Part shown: positions 47,842 through 59,982 of the stretch, piece by piece
Layout of the letters: each line of letters begins with the position of its first letter
How positions within the stretch are numbered: the stretch's first letter is position 1
Assembly: GCA_023374045.1 (NCBI GenBank)
Contig: CM041776.1
Coordinates: forward strand, 44,522,171-44,586,170
DNA: 64,000 nt
Direction: 5' to 3'
Origin: Limonium bicolor
Lineage: Eukaryota; Streptophyta; Magnoliopsida; Caryophyllales; Plumbaginaceae
Program-made: the position numbers and the translations under genes
Notes under the pieces: generated by a model
The model's database searches: none
What the model was told of the DNA's origin: nothing
The model's input: the letters and a program-made list of their open reading frames with translations, nothing else

Positions 47842-48147
47842 ATGGCACAAACTCCACAAAGCTCCTACAGGTCAAATGAGAAAACCATTCATTCCACCAT
47901 TCACAAACTCATGTTCACAAAACATCCAAAGAAATACGTCGCCCAAAGCTATGTTCAACCAGACTTCGACTCACGTACAGCTTGGTCTATCACCTCAAAA
48001 GTCACTCAATCACATACACGTTGTCCACATTGCATGGAGTTCGTAATAGATTCTGATGAATCTGACCTTTCCACCACAGCTGAATCACCTTTGATCAATC
48101 CTACCATAGCCAAACCATTGGATCAAAGCTTCTTTTTCGGAGGATGA
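47842..48147 (+). CDS. Small ORF of unknown function in the 3' region of element C
   Basis: 101 residues starting ACAAGATGGCACAAA, a strong plant start context. Features: Ser/Thr/His-rich N-terminus (MAQTPQSSYRSNEKTIHS), a basic block around residues 25-38, CPHC near residue 66 followed by an acidic DSDESD, and a Gly-ending tail (QSFFFGG). No membrane segment. I do not recognise the family. It lies after the env-like gene and before the PPT, has its own TATA-like box, and is unbroken although gag and pol of the same element are not. It may be an element accessory gene, a captured host fragment or chance. Confidence 0.45.
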   Translation: MAQTPQSSYRSNEKTIHSTIHKLMFTKHPKKYVAQSYVQPDFDSRTAWSITSKVTQSHTRCPHCMEFVIDSDESDLSTTAESPLINPTIAKPLDQSFFFGG

Positions 48148-48391
48148 ACCCTTAGGCCCAGATGATTATGAATGGGATACCCAAACACCTCACTCGATCT
48201 AGATTATCTTGATCATGTTTGTAGTTTGTACTCTATGGAATGTTATGGCCTTTACAATATCTTAAGTCGTGTAGTTGCTCCCTATTTTGCTGTATGGCAA
48301 AGGGGGGAAGAAAGAACATGTACCTGTGACACTATGTCTATCTTCCTTGTATTATGTAATATCTTAATAAAAACTTTTCTACTATGGTTAT

Positions 48392-50614
48392 TGTAACACC
48401 CCCAAACACTGGTCTAGGAGTTAGGGGTATTACACGCCGCGTATTGTTACATAATAACGCAAGGCTCTAATAAACGAAGTTAAATAGATAATCAAACAAG
48501 GCCCAAAACGAATACTTGAATAAAGTATAATCAAAATGATGTCGTAACATCCCAAAAGTTATTACAGAACCCACCAAAACGAATATCAAAAGCAGAAGCT
48601 AACTGAAGGGGCCCAAAGGCTCAAAGTCAAATACAAATGTCTCAAAGAAACGAAATAACCAATCAAACTAAACTCCAGAGCTGACCAAAGTGATCCTCGC
48701 TGATCAATCTGCAATGTTAGATAAAGTAGGGAAATGAGCAAACACTATGCCCAGTAGATGACCAACTTTATCAACCCGCGTGCTCAAAACAGTTTAAAGA
48801 ATATTGAAAAATCGGAAGGAGTAAAAGGAATCCATAAACATGTCAGAAAACAGAAGCAGAAGTCCATACAACAAAGGACTAAACAGAGTCAGAATCAGAC
48901 GGAATCAAAAAACAGAGCGAGACACTAGTTGATCACAGCATACAGACAGAACGAGCAAACAACTCGTGAACAGAACGAGGAAACCTCACTCGTAAACAGA
49001 ACAAGTGGAACACCTGTGAACATAACAGGGAACATCACCCGTGAAACAGAAGGATCCTACATAACGCGCTACGAGACAGCGAGACCAGCCATCCAAAGGT
49101 TCAGTCACAAAGATAACTAGGTCCCAAAACAGAAGCTTAAAACAATTAAGCATATGTGCACCAATGGCACCACAAAGCATATAGAAAACTGAGTGATCGG
49201 GGGGGAATCCAACCCCGCAAACCAAAGTTACAGAATTCAGAAGTTTGTTGAAGGCTATTAAATCAGAGAACACCTAACCAAGTGCTCAAACATGTATAAA
49301 CAGATATTATTTGGAAAAAGGAAACCAACGCCGCAAACGACACTCAAAACGGAGCTCAAACGAGCAAGTTATGGCAAAAACAGAGAGAGGTCCGAACTTG
49401 TGTCCTAGCTTTGAAGCTCGGACACAAGCGCAGACTCAAAACAAAGAGGAAATCATGATGTCCGAACTTCGAAGTTCGGACCAAAGTCCGGACATGTTTT
49501 TCGGAAACGTTATGAGGTAAAGTCCGAGCTTCGAAGCTCGGTTATTTCAGAAAACAGGGGTGTCCGAACTTCAAAGTTCGGACTGAAGTTCGGACACTTG
49601 CAAAACTTGAAAAATAAAAACGCAACAGAGGCATGTCCGAACTTCTAAACTCAGACTGAAGTTCGGACAGGCCGATAAATGCAGTTTCTAGAATCGAACA
49701 GAAATGAACTGAAGCACAAAAATCAAGTCAAATCAACACACACATTGACAAAACAACCTTGGGGGTTTAATCCATTGAAATGGCATTAAATCAGACATAA
49801 ATCACACACAAACACGAAGTCAATTCAACAAGATAATTGTAGAAACCAAACTCCCCAAGGCTGAACACACGGATCGAATCCGAAAGCCACCCACCTCAAT
49901 TACAGCAGAGAAGCTCTCAATCTGATGCAGGAACGATCCGAAATACAACACAGCAGCAGCAGCGCAGACCCAGCGACAGAGCAGACCAATGACGCAATCC
50001 GAACAGCCGCTGAATAATCATAATGACGCAGAGAACGAACACCACAATCAGACACTGACGAAACAATTAAACCTGAAACTGAACGGAGAACTAAGACGAT
50101 GTCTCGCCTGAATACGATAGACATGACACAGCAGCAGTCCACAGCAGAGGAGAGATCAACGCAGTCGTCGGAGGATTACTGATTCACAATCAGATTGTAG
50201 AGAAGGAAATTAGGGATTTGAGGAGTTCTCCAAACTGAATAGCAACGCTACCAAACGTCATACAAACCTGATTACGAAGAGGACAGCAAGACAACGAAGA
50301 ACCTGCAGCACTCGAATCTCCAACCAGCAGCACAGCAGGTCGATCAACAGAGAAGAAAGCTTGAGAGAGAAGAGGAAGAACGTCTGAGAGCTTGAGCGAC
50401 TGATCGTGAATGTAATTCTGATTAGCGTTGTATTTAGGGAATTATTTATATATCTTAACTAATAAGATAAAACCTTTACCAAAATAATAATAACGGAAAG
50501 GACTACCTTGCCCTTGTCATTAATCCAAAGGACCTCCATGTCCTGAATTAGAAATAACCAACTTAAAATAAGATTGTGATGAAATAAATTATAACCAAAT
50601 CTTGGGTTATAACA
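48392..50614 (-). mobile_element. Element D 3' LTR
   Basis: Runs TGTAACACCCCC to GGGTTATAACA on the plus strand. Minus-strand TATA-like TATATAAATA at about 50446-50455. No coding sequence. Confidence 0.93.
49390..49669. repeat. Palindromic TTCGAAGTTCGGA array in D 3' LTR
   Basis: Five or so units with near-perfect palindromes, such as TCCGAACTTCGAAGTTCGGA and TCCGAGCTTCGAAGCTCGG, spaced 45-75 bp. Unrelated in sequence to the E array but similar in design and in lying downstream of the TATA box. Confidence 0.9.
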
Positions 50615-50632
50615 TCACCTCCCCCTTAAAAG
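50615..50632 (-). other. Polypurine tract of element D
   Basis: Minus strand CTTTTAAGGGGGAGGTGA just before the 3' LTR. The preceding TCGAGGACGAAATT word is the conserved gypsy pre-PPT motif. Confidence 0.9.
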
Positions 50633-50659
50633 AATTTCGTCCTCGAAATTAAAACGTAC

Positions 50660-53600
50660 CTACTGCTCGAAGAGGGCGGGAAACTTAGAACGCACTTCGC
50701 TTTCGACCTCCCAGGTCGCCTCTTCCTCTGACTGACCCGACCACTGCACCTTCACCAAGGGCATGGTCTTGCTCATTAGCTTACGAACATCTCGGGCTAG
50801 AATCCTCGAAGGAACTGCCTCGAACGTGAAGTCCTCCCTCAACTGAAGTGAACTGAAGTCAGTCACATGAGACGGGTCCAAAATATATTTCCTCATCATA
50901 GACACGTGAAACACACTGTGAACACCAGCCAACGACGGTGGCAAAGCTAGACGGTAGGCAACCGGTCCGATCCTCTCCAGAATCTCAAAAGGACCCACAA
51001 AGCGAGGGCTAAGCTTGCCTCTCTTCCCAAACTGAACAACTCCTCGAACTGGAGACACCTTCAGGTATACATGATCGCCCACCTCAAACTGTAGAGGTCG
51101 TCTCCTCTGATCGGTGTAGCTCTTCTGAAGACTCTGAGCCACAAGCAACCGCTCCCTGATAGTCTGAATCTTGCCCACGGCATCCTGAACTAAGTCTGGA
51201 CCAATCACAGCTCTCTCCTTCAGATCATCCCAACAGATGGGTGACCTGCATCTCCTGCCATTCAAGGCCTCAAACGGAGCCATCCCGATATTGGTCTGGA
51301 AGCTATTATTATACGCAAACTCTATCAATGCAACGTGCTGATCCCAGCTGCCCCCGAAGTCCAACACACATGCTCTGAGCATGTCCTCAAGGACCTGATT
51401 CGTCCTCTTTGTCTGACCATCTGACTGAGGATGATAAGCTGAACTGAAAGACAACTTCGTCCCCAAAGCCTGATGCAAACTCTACCAGAATCTAGATACG
51501 AAGCGCGGATCTCTGTCAGACACAATCGAAGCTGGTACCCCATGCAAACGCACAATCTCATCCAAATACAACTACGCTAGGCGATGCAAACTGAAAGTCT
51601 TCCTGACAGGCAAGAAGTGAGCGCTCTTCGTGCCCTCAGAGTCTTGGGCAGTCTCATAACAAAATCCATACCGACACTCTCCCATTTCCACTCCGGAACT
51701 GGAAGAGGCTGAAGTAACCCAGTAGGTCTCTGATGCTTGACTTTGACCTGCTGACAGGTCCAACCTCTGGATACAAAGTCTGAAATGTCTCTCTTCATGT
51801 TGCTCCACCAGAATGTCTCATGTAGGTCCCGGTACATCTTCACACCTCCTGGGTGTACCGAGTACGGAGCTCCATAAGCCTCCTGCATAATCTCTTGTCT
51901 CAAAGAATCATCTGCAGGCACACAGACACGGTCTCTGAACCTCAGGCAGCCATCCTCTGAAACTCTGAACTCAGACTCCTGATCGGAAGCTATACCCTCT
52001 CTGATCTTACACAAACTGGCATCGAGCTCCTGACTGGCCTTGATCCGGTCGATCAAGGTAGGCTGAATCTGCAGCGCTGCTAACATCCCAGACCTCTCTT
52101 GACGGGCAACCCAAACACCCATACGCTGTAACTCCTGAGCAGATCTCTGCACACCAGACAAGGCACAGACGGCTCCAGACGGACCCCTCTTACTGAGCGC
52201 ATCAGCGACCACATTCGCCCTACCAGGATGGTAGAGGATCTCCAAATCATAATCATTCAGCAGCTCCAGCCACCTCCTCTGCCTCAAGTTCAACTCCTTC
52301 TGGGTGAACAGATACTTGAGGCTCTTGTGGTTTGTATACACCTTGCACGCTGCTCCATACAAATAGTGTCTCCAAATCTTCAGAGCAAACACCACAGCAG
52401 GTAACTCCAGGTGGTGGGTCGGGTAGTTCTTCTCATATGGCTTAATCTGACGAGAGCCATATGCAACCACCTTCCCCTGCTGCATCAGAACACAACCAAG
52501 TCCCTTATGGGACGCATCACAGAAAACCTCTAGACCCTTGATCCCCTATGGAAGAGTCAAGATCGGCGCTGTAGTCAACCTCTTCTTCAGCTCCTGAAAA
52601 CACTGCTCATAAGCCTCGCTCCACTCAAACTTCACATCCTTCTACAGCAAGCGAGTCAAAGGGATCACTAGCTTGGAGAAGCCCTCCACAAACTTACGAT
52701 AATAGCCCGCTAGTCCAAGGAAGCTACGAATATCTTCAACAATAGTAGGCCTGGCCCACTCAATAATAGCTCTAATCTTCTCCGTGTCCACTGAGATACC
52801 ATCCTTGGAGACCACATGTCCCAAGAATACCACCTGATCCAACCAGAACTCGCACTTCTTCAGCTTCGCGTACAGCTCCTTCTCCCTCAGAGTCTGGAGA
52901 ACAGTCCTCAAATGCTCCTCATGCTCCTCAGCACTCTTGGAGTACACCAAGATGTCATCAATAAATACTACGACGAACTGATCCAGAAATGGCTTGAACA
53001 CCCGGTTCATCATATCCATGAATACAGAAGGCGCATTCGTCAGCCCGAATGGCATCACTAGGAACTCGTAGTGTCCATAACGAGTCCTGAAGGCGGACTT
53101 AGGCACATCGTCTGCCTTAATCCTCAGCTGATGATAACCGGACCTCAGATCAATCTTTGAAAACACCTTAGCTCCTGCTAACTGGTCGAACAAGTCATCT
53201 ATGCGCGGGAGAGGATACCTATTCTTAATGGTAACCTTGTTGAGCTCCCTGTAGTCTATGCACAAACGCATACTACCATCCTTATTCTTAACAAATAACA
53301 CTAGCGCTCCCCATGGCGACACACTCGGGCGAATGAAGCCCTTGTCCAGCAGCTCCTGCAACTGGACCTTCAACTCCTTGAGCTCAGCAGGCGCCATGCG
53401 GTATGGGGCCTTAGAAATGGGCTGAGTCTCAGGTGCGAGCTCGATCGAGAACTCCACCTCTCTGATAGGGGGAAGCCCAGGTACGTCATCCTGGAACATG
53501 TCAGGGTAGTCTCTGACCACTGGTATGTCCACCAACTTCGCATCCTTGCGAACCTCAGGGATGTAGCACAGATATCCCTGGCATCCTTTCCTCAGGAAGT

Positions 53601-54168
53601 GGAACGCCTGCATGGCTGAGATAACTGGCGGCGAGCACGGGAGTCCATTCCCTGCTACAACTAAGCGGGGCTGACCTGGCTCCTCAAAAGTGACTCTCGA
53701 AGCAGCACAATCAATGTGGGCATGGTGCGCAGCAAGCCAATCCATACCCAGAATCACATCAAAATTTGTCATCTCCATAGGGATGAGGTTAGCAATTAGA
53801 GTCCTATCTCTGACTAACACAGGACTAGCTTTACAAACAGAATTCAGAAGCATAGAAGAGTCCATAACTAATGGACTATGCACACACAACTCGACACCCA
53901 GAGGCACAACAAGCAAACCGAGCTCATCCACTAACTCAGCAAAAATAAAAGAGTGGGTGGCTCCAGAGTCAAACAAGCAGAAATTAGAACGAGAAGACAG
54001 CTGGAGAATACCTGTGACAACTCTGTCAGTTGATCGGTCTCTCTCTCCAGCCATCGTGTACACTCTAGCCTGGCCCTGGGGCTTCTTCTGCTCAGCCCGG
54101 TCTCGATCTCTAGACTCAGACACAGATCCCCCAGCTCTACCTCCAGAGCTACCTCTACTCCTCTCGGC
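50660..54168 (-). pseudogene. pol: Element D pol: protease, RT, RNase H, integrase, chromodomain-like tail
   Basis: Protease [66 protein letters not shown] and an intact FIDD box (52954-52965). RNase [17 protein letters not shown] and [11 protein letters not shown]. Integrase: [13 protein letters not shown], where the zinc-finger CxxC has lost its first Cys (SRGWTC). Core D of MDFVMRLP, D of VSDRDPRF; the Glu region reads TKRTNQVLEDML. A small deletion near 51650 removes residues around VVVDRL and shifts the frame. In-frame stops are all TAG (52642-52644, 52546-52548, 51572-51574, 51482-51484). Ends EEATWEVESEVRSKFPALFEQ, stop 50660-50662. Confidence 0.93.
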
Positions 54169-54737
54169 CTGAGGGCAGTCAGCTATCCTATGCTCCATGG
54201 GCCCACACTTGAAGCAGGCTCCGGACTTTCTGTAGCAGTCCTGACCTCTGTGAAACTTGCCGCAGACCCGGCACTTCGGAGCAGGAGCTGACGAAGACGA
54301 ACCACCTCTATCTCTCGAACGGTCTCCAGAGCGGTCTCTAGCTCGGTCTCCAGTAGATTGCTTCTTCTGAGAAGTAGGCTGATCCCCTCTATCACTCTCG
54401 TCGGACCTCTGCTTCCTCTTCTAGTCCTTCCCGCCAGACTAACGGCCCCTCAAATCAGCCTCTACCAACAGGGCGACATCAGCAATGTCCCTGAAGGTCT
54501 TGTGACGCAGCGACGTCACAGCAGAGTGAATATCTGGTCTCAGGCCACTCTCGAACTTCCTAGCCTTCCTATGCTCGTTTGGCTCAGGTGCAAACTTAGA
54601 CAGACTGATGAACTTCCTGACGTACTCCTCCATGCTCATGTCCTGACCCTGGCGTAGTCGGTTATACTCCAGAATGCGCTAGTCATAAACTGCTGAACAA
54701 CATCAGCAACATTCCCTGGAGCCCTCCTTGGCGGCAT
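54169..54737 (-). pseudogene. gag: Element D gag remnant with large internal deletion
   Basis: Start MPPRRAPGNVADVVQQF at 54737, then a jump into ILEYNRLRQGQDMSMEEYV, so most of the capsid core (the WW motif region) is missing. Later blocks: FESGLRPDIHSAV, the Arg/Ser/Asp-rich linker and two zinc knuckles ([13 protein letters not shown] and [14 protein letters not shown], about 54169-54285). TAG stops at 54679-54681, 54439-54441 and 54421-54423 lie in the frame that continues into pol. Confidence 0.85.
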
Positions 54738-54833
54738 TCTGAAAGTCCAACAACAAGCAGCTAGACTCAGACACTAGCATTGTCGTTTCTAACTGACTGG
54801 CTAACTTAAAATACCAGCAGATTAGAACCTAGA

Positions 54834-54845
54834 GCTCTGGTACCA
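54834..54845 (-). other. Primer-binding site of element D
   Basis: Minus-strand TGGTACCAGAGC, one base different from the usual TGGTATCAGAGC, five bases from the LTR end. Confidence 0.88.
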
Positions 54846-54850
54846 CTAAA

Positions 54851-57060
54851 TGTAACACCCCCAAACACTGGCCTAGGAGTTAGGGGTATTACATGCCGCG
54901 TATTGTTACATAATAACGCAAGGCTCTAATAAACGAAGTTAAACAGATAATCAAACAAGGCCCAAAACGAATACTTGAATAAAGTATAATCAAAATGATG
55001 TCGTAACATCCCAAAAGTTATTACAGAACCCACCAAAACGAATATCAAAAGCAGAAGCTAACTGAAGGGGCCCAAAGGCTCAAAGTCAAATACAAATGTC
55101 TCAAAGAAACGAAATAACCAATCAAACTAAACTCCAGAGCTGAGCAAAGTGATCCTCGCTGATCAATCTACAATGTTAGATAAAGTAGGGGAATGAGCAA
55201 ACACTATGCCCAGTAGATGACTAACTTCATCAACCAGCGTGCTCAAAACAGTTTAAAGAATATTGACAAATCAGAAGGAGTCAAAGGAATCCATAAACAT
55301 GTCAGAAAACAGAAGCAGAAGTCCATACAACAAAGGACTAAACAGAGTCAGAATCAGACGGAATCAGAAAATAGAGCGGGACACTAGTTGATCATAGCAT
55401 ACAAACATAACGAGCAAACAACTCGTGAATAGAACGAGGAAACGTCACTCGTAAACAGAACAAGTGGAACACCTGTGAACAGAACGGGGAACATTACCCG
55501 TGAAATAGAAGGATCCTACATAGCGCGCTACGAGACAGCGAGACCAGCCATCCAAAGGTTCAGACACAGAGATAACTAGGTCCCAAAATAGAAGCTTAAA
55601 ACAATTAAGCATATGTGCACCAATGGCACCACAAAGCATATAGAAAACTAAGTGATCAGGAGGGGAATCCAACCCCGCAAACCGAAGTTACAGAATTCAG
55701 AAGCTTGTTGAAGGCTATTAAATCAGAGAACACCTAACCAAGTGATCAAACATGTATAAACAGACAGTATTTGGAAAGAGGAAACCATCGCCGCAAACGG
55801 CACTCAAAACCGAGCTCAAACGAGCAAATTATGGCGAAAACAGAGAGAGGTCCGAACTTGTGTCCTAGCTTCGAAGCTCGGACACAAGCGCAGACTCAAA
55901 ACAGAGAGGAAATCATGATGTCCGCACATCGAAGTTCGGACCGAAGTTCAGACATGTTTTTCGGAAAGTTACGAGGTGAAGTCCGAGCTTCGAAGCTCGG
56001 TTATTTCAGAAAACAGGGGTGTCCGAACTTTAAAGTTCGGACTGAAGTTCGGACACCTGCAAAACTCGAAAAATAAAAACGCAACAGAGGCATGTCCGAA
56101 CTTCGAAACTCGAACTGAAGTTCGGACAGCCCGATAAATGCAGTTTCCAGAATTGAACAGAAGCACAAAAATCAAGTCAAATCAACACACACATTGACAA
56201 AACAACCTTGGGGGTTTAATCCATTGAAATGGCATTAAATCAGACATAAATCACACACAAACACGAAGTCAATTCAACAAGATAATTGTAGAAACCAAAC
56301 TCCCCATGGCTGAACACACGGATCGAATCCGAAAGCTACCCACCTCAATTACAACAGAGAAGCTCTCAATCTGATGCAGGAACGATCCGAAATACAACAC
56401 AGCAGCAGCGCAGACCCACCGACAGAGCAGACCAACGACACAATCCGAACAGCCGCTGAATAATCATAACGACGCAGAGAACGAACACCACAATTAGACG
56501 CTGACGAAACAATCAAACCTGAAACTGAACGGAGAACTAAGACGATGTCTCACCTGAATACGATAGACGTGACACAGCAGCAGTCCACAGCAGAGGAGAG
56601 ATCGACGCAGTCGTCGGAGGATTACTGATTCACAATCAGATTGTAGAGAAGGAAATTAGGGATTTGAGGAGTTCTCCAAACTGAATAGCAACGCTACCAA
56701 ACGACATACAAACCTGATTGCGAAGAGGACAGCAAGACGACGAAGAACCTGCAGCACTCGAATCTCCAACCAGCAGCACAGCAGGTCGATCAACAGAGAA
56801 GAAAGCTTAAGAGAGAAGAGGAAGAACGTGTGAGAGCTTGAGCAACTGATCGTGAATGTAATTCTGATTAGTGTTGTACTTAGGGAATTATTTATATATC
56901 TTAATTAATAAGATAAAACCCTTACCAAAATAATAATAACGGAATGGACTACCTTGCCCTTGTCATTAATCCAAAGGACCTCCATGTCCTGAATTAGAAA
57001 TAACCAACTTAAAATAAGATTGTGATGAAATAAATTATAACCAAATCTTGGGTTATACCA
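54851..57060 (-). mobile_element. Element D 5' LTR
   Basis: Same sequence as 48392-50614 with scattered substitutions. On the plus strand it ends GGGTTATACCA where the other copy ends GGGTTATAACA, so its terminus has mutated. Confidence 0.93.
55851..56128. repeat. Palindromic TTCGAAGTTCGGA array in D 5' LTR
   Basis: Counterpart of 49390-49669. Several arms differ by one base between the copies, for example TCCGCACATCGAAGTTCGGA here. Confidence 0.9.
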
Positions 57061-57217
57061 GTTATAGTGTAACATAAAAGCTGCCACTTATTGTTGTCAT
57101 TTGTTGTAGTTTTTCTTACTTTAAACACTTAACAAACTTAGGGGGAATCCTTCTTAGGGGGAATCTCTAAACTTTTTAATTCCCAAGTATATATAATGTT
57201 GTATAGGTTTACATCAT

Positions 57218-57232
57218 CAAAAAGGGGGAAAT
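57218..57232 (+). other. Polypurine tract of element C
   Basis: CAAAAAGGGGGAAAT immediately before the 3' LTR. The 150 bases upstream (57066-57217) contain no ORF but carry a duplicated CTTAGGGGGAATC. Confidence 0.85.
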
Positions 57233-58319
57233 TATTAAGTCAAGATCCTTTAGTTTTGATGATAGCAAACCTTATGTTGTCTATCTAATATGTTTGTCAA
57301 GATTCATAATTCAGATAGTCAGGCAAAAGAGTGGCTTAGCACGTAAGGTTGCAAGCAAACTCGGTTCACGACATGCGCCCAACCAGTCCGGCACCTGTCT
57401 GCGAGAGCTCCGTAGAACTTCAAGCAAATACAAACCATTCTGACACTACACGAAGATATCTCTCACGCTTAAGAAGAAAATCAAAGACAAAAGACTGCAA
57501 AAGGATCGACATATTCAAGCAGACTCATATACTCACATAATCAACTAGCACATGACAAGAACACAACTCATTAATGTGCAAATGGACAAGATAAGTAAAG
57601 TGCTACTTATCAGAACAATTGCATAGCCGTAATGAAGACCAAAGGAGCATTAATGAGCATTTAATGAGCCAGACAGAATCAGGCAAGTGGGGCACACAAG
57701 TGGTGCTCGACCTATCAAGAAGGTTGCCGCCAACATGACCAACCATGAGGCGACATGTATTTCAAACGCCTCCAGATCAAGTTGAAGACTCTCTGCAAGT
57801 CTAGTGTGGTTGTTATGTGAATAATTGAAGCTACAGTCGACTCCTAGAAGTCCAGGGACTTATAGGACGGTAGTTACATCCTAACTAAATTGTATATATA
57901 GTTGCATCTATTTCATATGTAAGCAAGTCTGTACAAGAGGAAAAAAATTATCTGGGCAAGTGTGGATCAGACTTAGGAGTGTGTGTAAGTGGTAGAGAGT
58001 TGGTGAGATAGGCAGGACTGGGTTAGAGTAACAATACATTGGGTATTTGATGGACCGACAGGTCAGGAAACGGTCGGTGAACCGTAAGCCGATAGTTAGG
58101 TAAGGGTTAAGGAATTTAGGGGTAAAGTCAAAACTGTCTTAGGAGTCCGTGTGTGGGGCGAGGGAGATTGAGTGAATTTCGTGTGTGTAAATTCTCAATC
58201 GAATTGGAGTTTCCATTTTATGTTTATCTCGTGTCTATTCCTAACTATCAAAGTTTTAATTTAGTCCACGATACGTCCATGACACGTCGGGGACGCGTCA
58301 GGAGCGCTTGTTGGTTTCA
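57233..58319 (+). mobile_element. Element C 3' LTR
   Basis: Matches 5708-6793 with many substitutions. Starts TATTAAGTC instead of TGTTAAGTC and ends GGTTTCA, followed by the TSD CTTAT. Confidence 0.92.
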
Positions 58320-58470
58320 CTTATTCGGTCCTACCTTATATAAAAATCACAAAAAAATAGTCTAATTTCGAACCATGAAAATAGTTAGAAGAGAATCACA
58401 GCATAAGCTGTCGAAACAAACCAAAATAGAAACTATCTCCAGAATTGACACTTAAGGATAGATTGGTTGT

Positions 58471-59089
58471 TAGGGCTGCCCATGGTAGGTTAACCGTCTT
58501 ATTCGGTTAACCGCTTTCGGTTAACCGGGTCTTCGGTTTTCTAAAATCCAATTCCATTACCATTCCATTTAGATCGGTTAACCGGATTCGGTTAACCGTT
58601 TAATTCGGTTTTCTAAAATCTGATTCCATTACCATTCCGTTTATACCGGTTAACCTTTAGTTCGGTTCGGTTTTATCGGTTAACCGTATAGCCGTGTATT
58701 TTTTTATTATTGATAAGACCTATTCCATTAATATTATAGTATAACATTGATCATTCACCTAAATCATGAGTGACAGATCAAACACATGTGACAAAAAATA
58801 TAATATTGTGCATATTCCCCCAATAGCTAACATTAATCATTATATAAGGTGAACATTAATATTTGAAGATTTTGGTTGTCTATATAATCGGTTAACCACG
58901 GTTAACCACGGTTAACTGAGCTGTTAACCATTCTGAAAAAATCAATACCGTTACCGAAACCAAAACCGGTCAATTTACACGGTTCGGTTAACCGTACCGC
59001 AAGAACCGGTACAGTTAACCTGAAAACAGGTACGGTTCACTTCGGTTTCGGTCGGATACCGTGGTTTCGGAATTTTTTGGGCAGCCCTA
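58471..59089. mobile_element. Non-autonomous hAT-like MITE rich in CGGTTAACCG palindromes
   Basis: Perfect 12-bp terminal inverted repeats TAGGGCTGCCCA/TGGGCAGCCCTA enclose 619 bp. About ten copies of the palindrome CGGTTAACCG or close variants cluster near both ends, the subterminal-repeat style of plant hAT elements. No transposase frame. The expected 8-bp TSD is not evident (TTGGTTGT left, GTGCATAA right), so the insertion is old or the ends are slightly off. Confidence 0.7.
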
Positions 59090-59891
59090 GTGCATAAGAA
59101 CTACCTGGCTTCTTCTGGCCATATCTCTTCACCAGAAACTGGGTATTAGCTAGGATTAAAAGATACTCCAAATACCTCCAAGAAATTGCCCAAAATCATC
59201 TTGGATTTCTTTCATTTTCCTCTCGGTTGTACCTCCCCATTGCTCTCGGTTTTGCCTTCCCTTGCTAACCTAGTTGCTCTGCTTTGTTTAGCTTACTTAT
59301 CTAGGTGAAATATGAATATGAGGAGCTAATTTGGTGTAAGGGAGACGGCCAGGTCGTGGGTCTTCTTAAATAGACAAGGGAGAGCTTACCTTAAGGCTAA
59401 TAAACCTTAGTTTATAGTATATCTCATAAAATATCTTCTTATTTCCTATTGGACCAAGTTTTAGCCAAGTATTATAAGGTTATTTCATGGCTAGTATTTC
59501 AAGGATGGAGGCAGGAGCAATGATGGGCTAAAATGAGCATTTATGAGCATTAAATGTGGCCACCATTTTAAGACCTTGTTTGGATAGGTATAGCCGCCAT
59601 CCTTTAGGCCTTGTTTGGATAGATGTTCTAAGGTTACTTAAATATGAAGAAATGTAGAAATAAAAATTCTTAATCCTTGTTCTTTGTGCCACTTATATGT
59701 GTAATTACTTAAGGTATGTTTCTTTAGAGACAAAAACCTTCCTGAGAGGGTAATCTTCCTAAGAGGGTTTCCTTAAATTTTCACACCAGTGATCATGTGA
59801 CACCTATTGGTGAGTATAGGATATTCTTATATACAAATCTCCAAGCAGAACTTGATTATATGACAAAAATATCTAAACACCTCAAACACAT

Positions 59892-59982
59892 GCTAACCTC
59901 CAAGTAGGTTGCCACCTCGTGCTTATTTCCAAGATGGTCGCCACCTCGTGCTTACCTCAACTAGGTCGCCAACTCGTTCTTA
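59892..59982. repeat. Three-unit tandem repeat (about 30 bp)
   Basis: Units of the form AGGTTGCCACCTCGTGCTTA, with the third diverged (AACTCGTTCTTA). Part of the G LTR. Confidence 0.7.

Larger units (their letters stand above)
48392..57060 (-). mobile_element. Element D: chromovirus (Tekay-like) retrotransposon with gag deletion
   Basis: Minus-strand order: 5' LTR 57060-54851, PBS TGGTACCAGAGC (54834-54845), gag remnant, pol, PPT (50632-50615), 3' LTR 50614-48392. TSD GTTAT at 48387-48391 and 57061-57065. The LTRs differ mainly by substitutions plus a few longer indels (for example 11 bases near 49697), so this insertion is older than E. It interrupts the 3' region of C just before its PPT. 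Confidence 0.94.
5708..58319 (+). mobile_element. Element C: Sirevirus-like Ty1/copia retrotransposon with env-like region, carrying all inner insertions
   Basis: LTRs of 1086 and 1087 bp (5708-6793, 57233-58319), PBS TGGTATCAGAGC, gag with two zinc knuckles, copia-order pol (PR-INT-RT-RH), an env-like ORF region and a polypurine tract. The TSD CTTAT lies at 5703-5707 and 58320-58324. Without nested insertions A, F and D it would be about 10.6 kb. Pol, followed by a long region with env-like and extra ORFs, is the Sirevirus plan. LTR substitutions and many stops in gag and pol indicate an old insertion. Confidence 0.92.

Noticed and set aside
53690..54172. 160-codon plus-strand frame opposite D pol (also 52816-53061)
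   Set aside because: Antisense shadow of the protease/zinc-knuckle coding strand.
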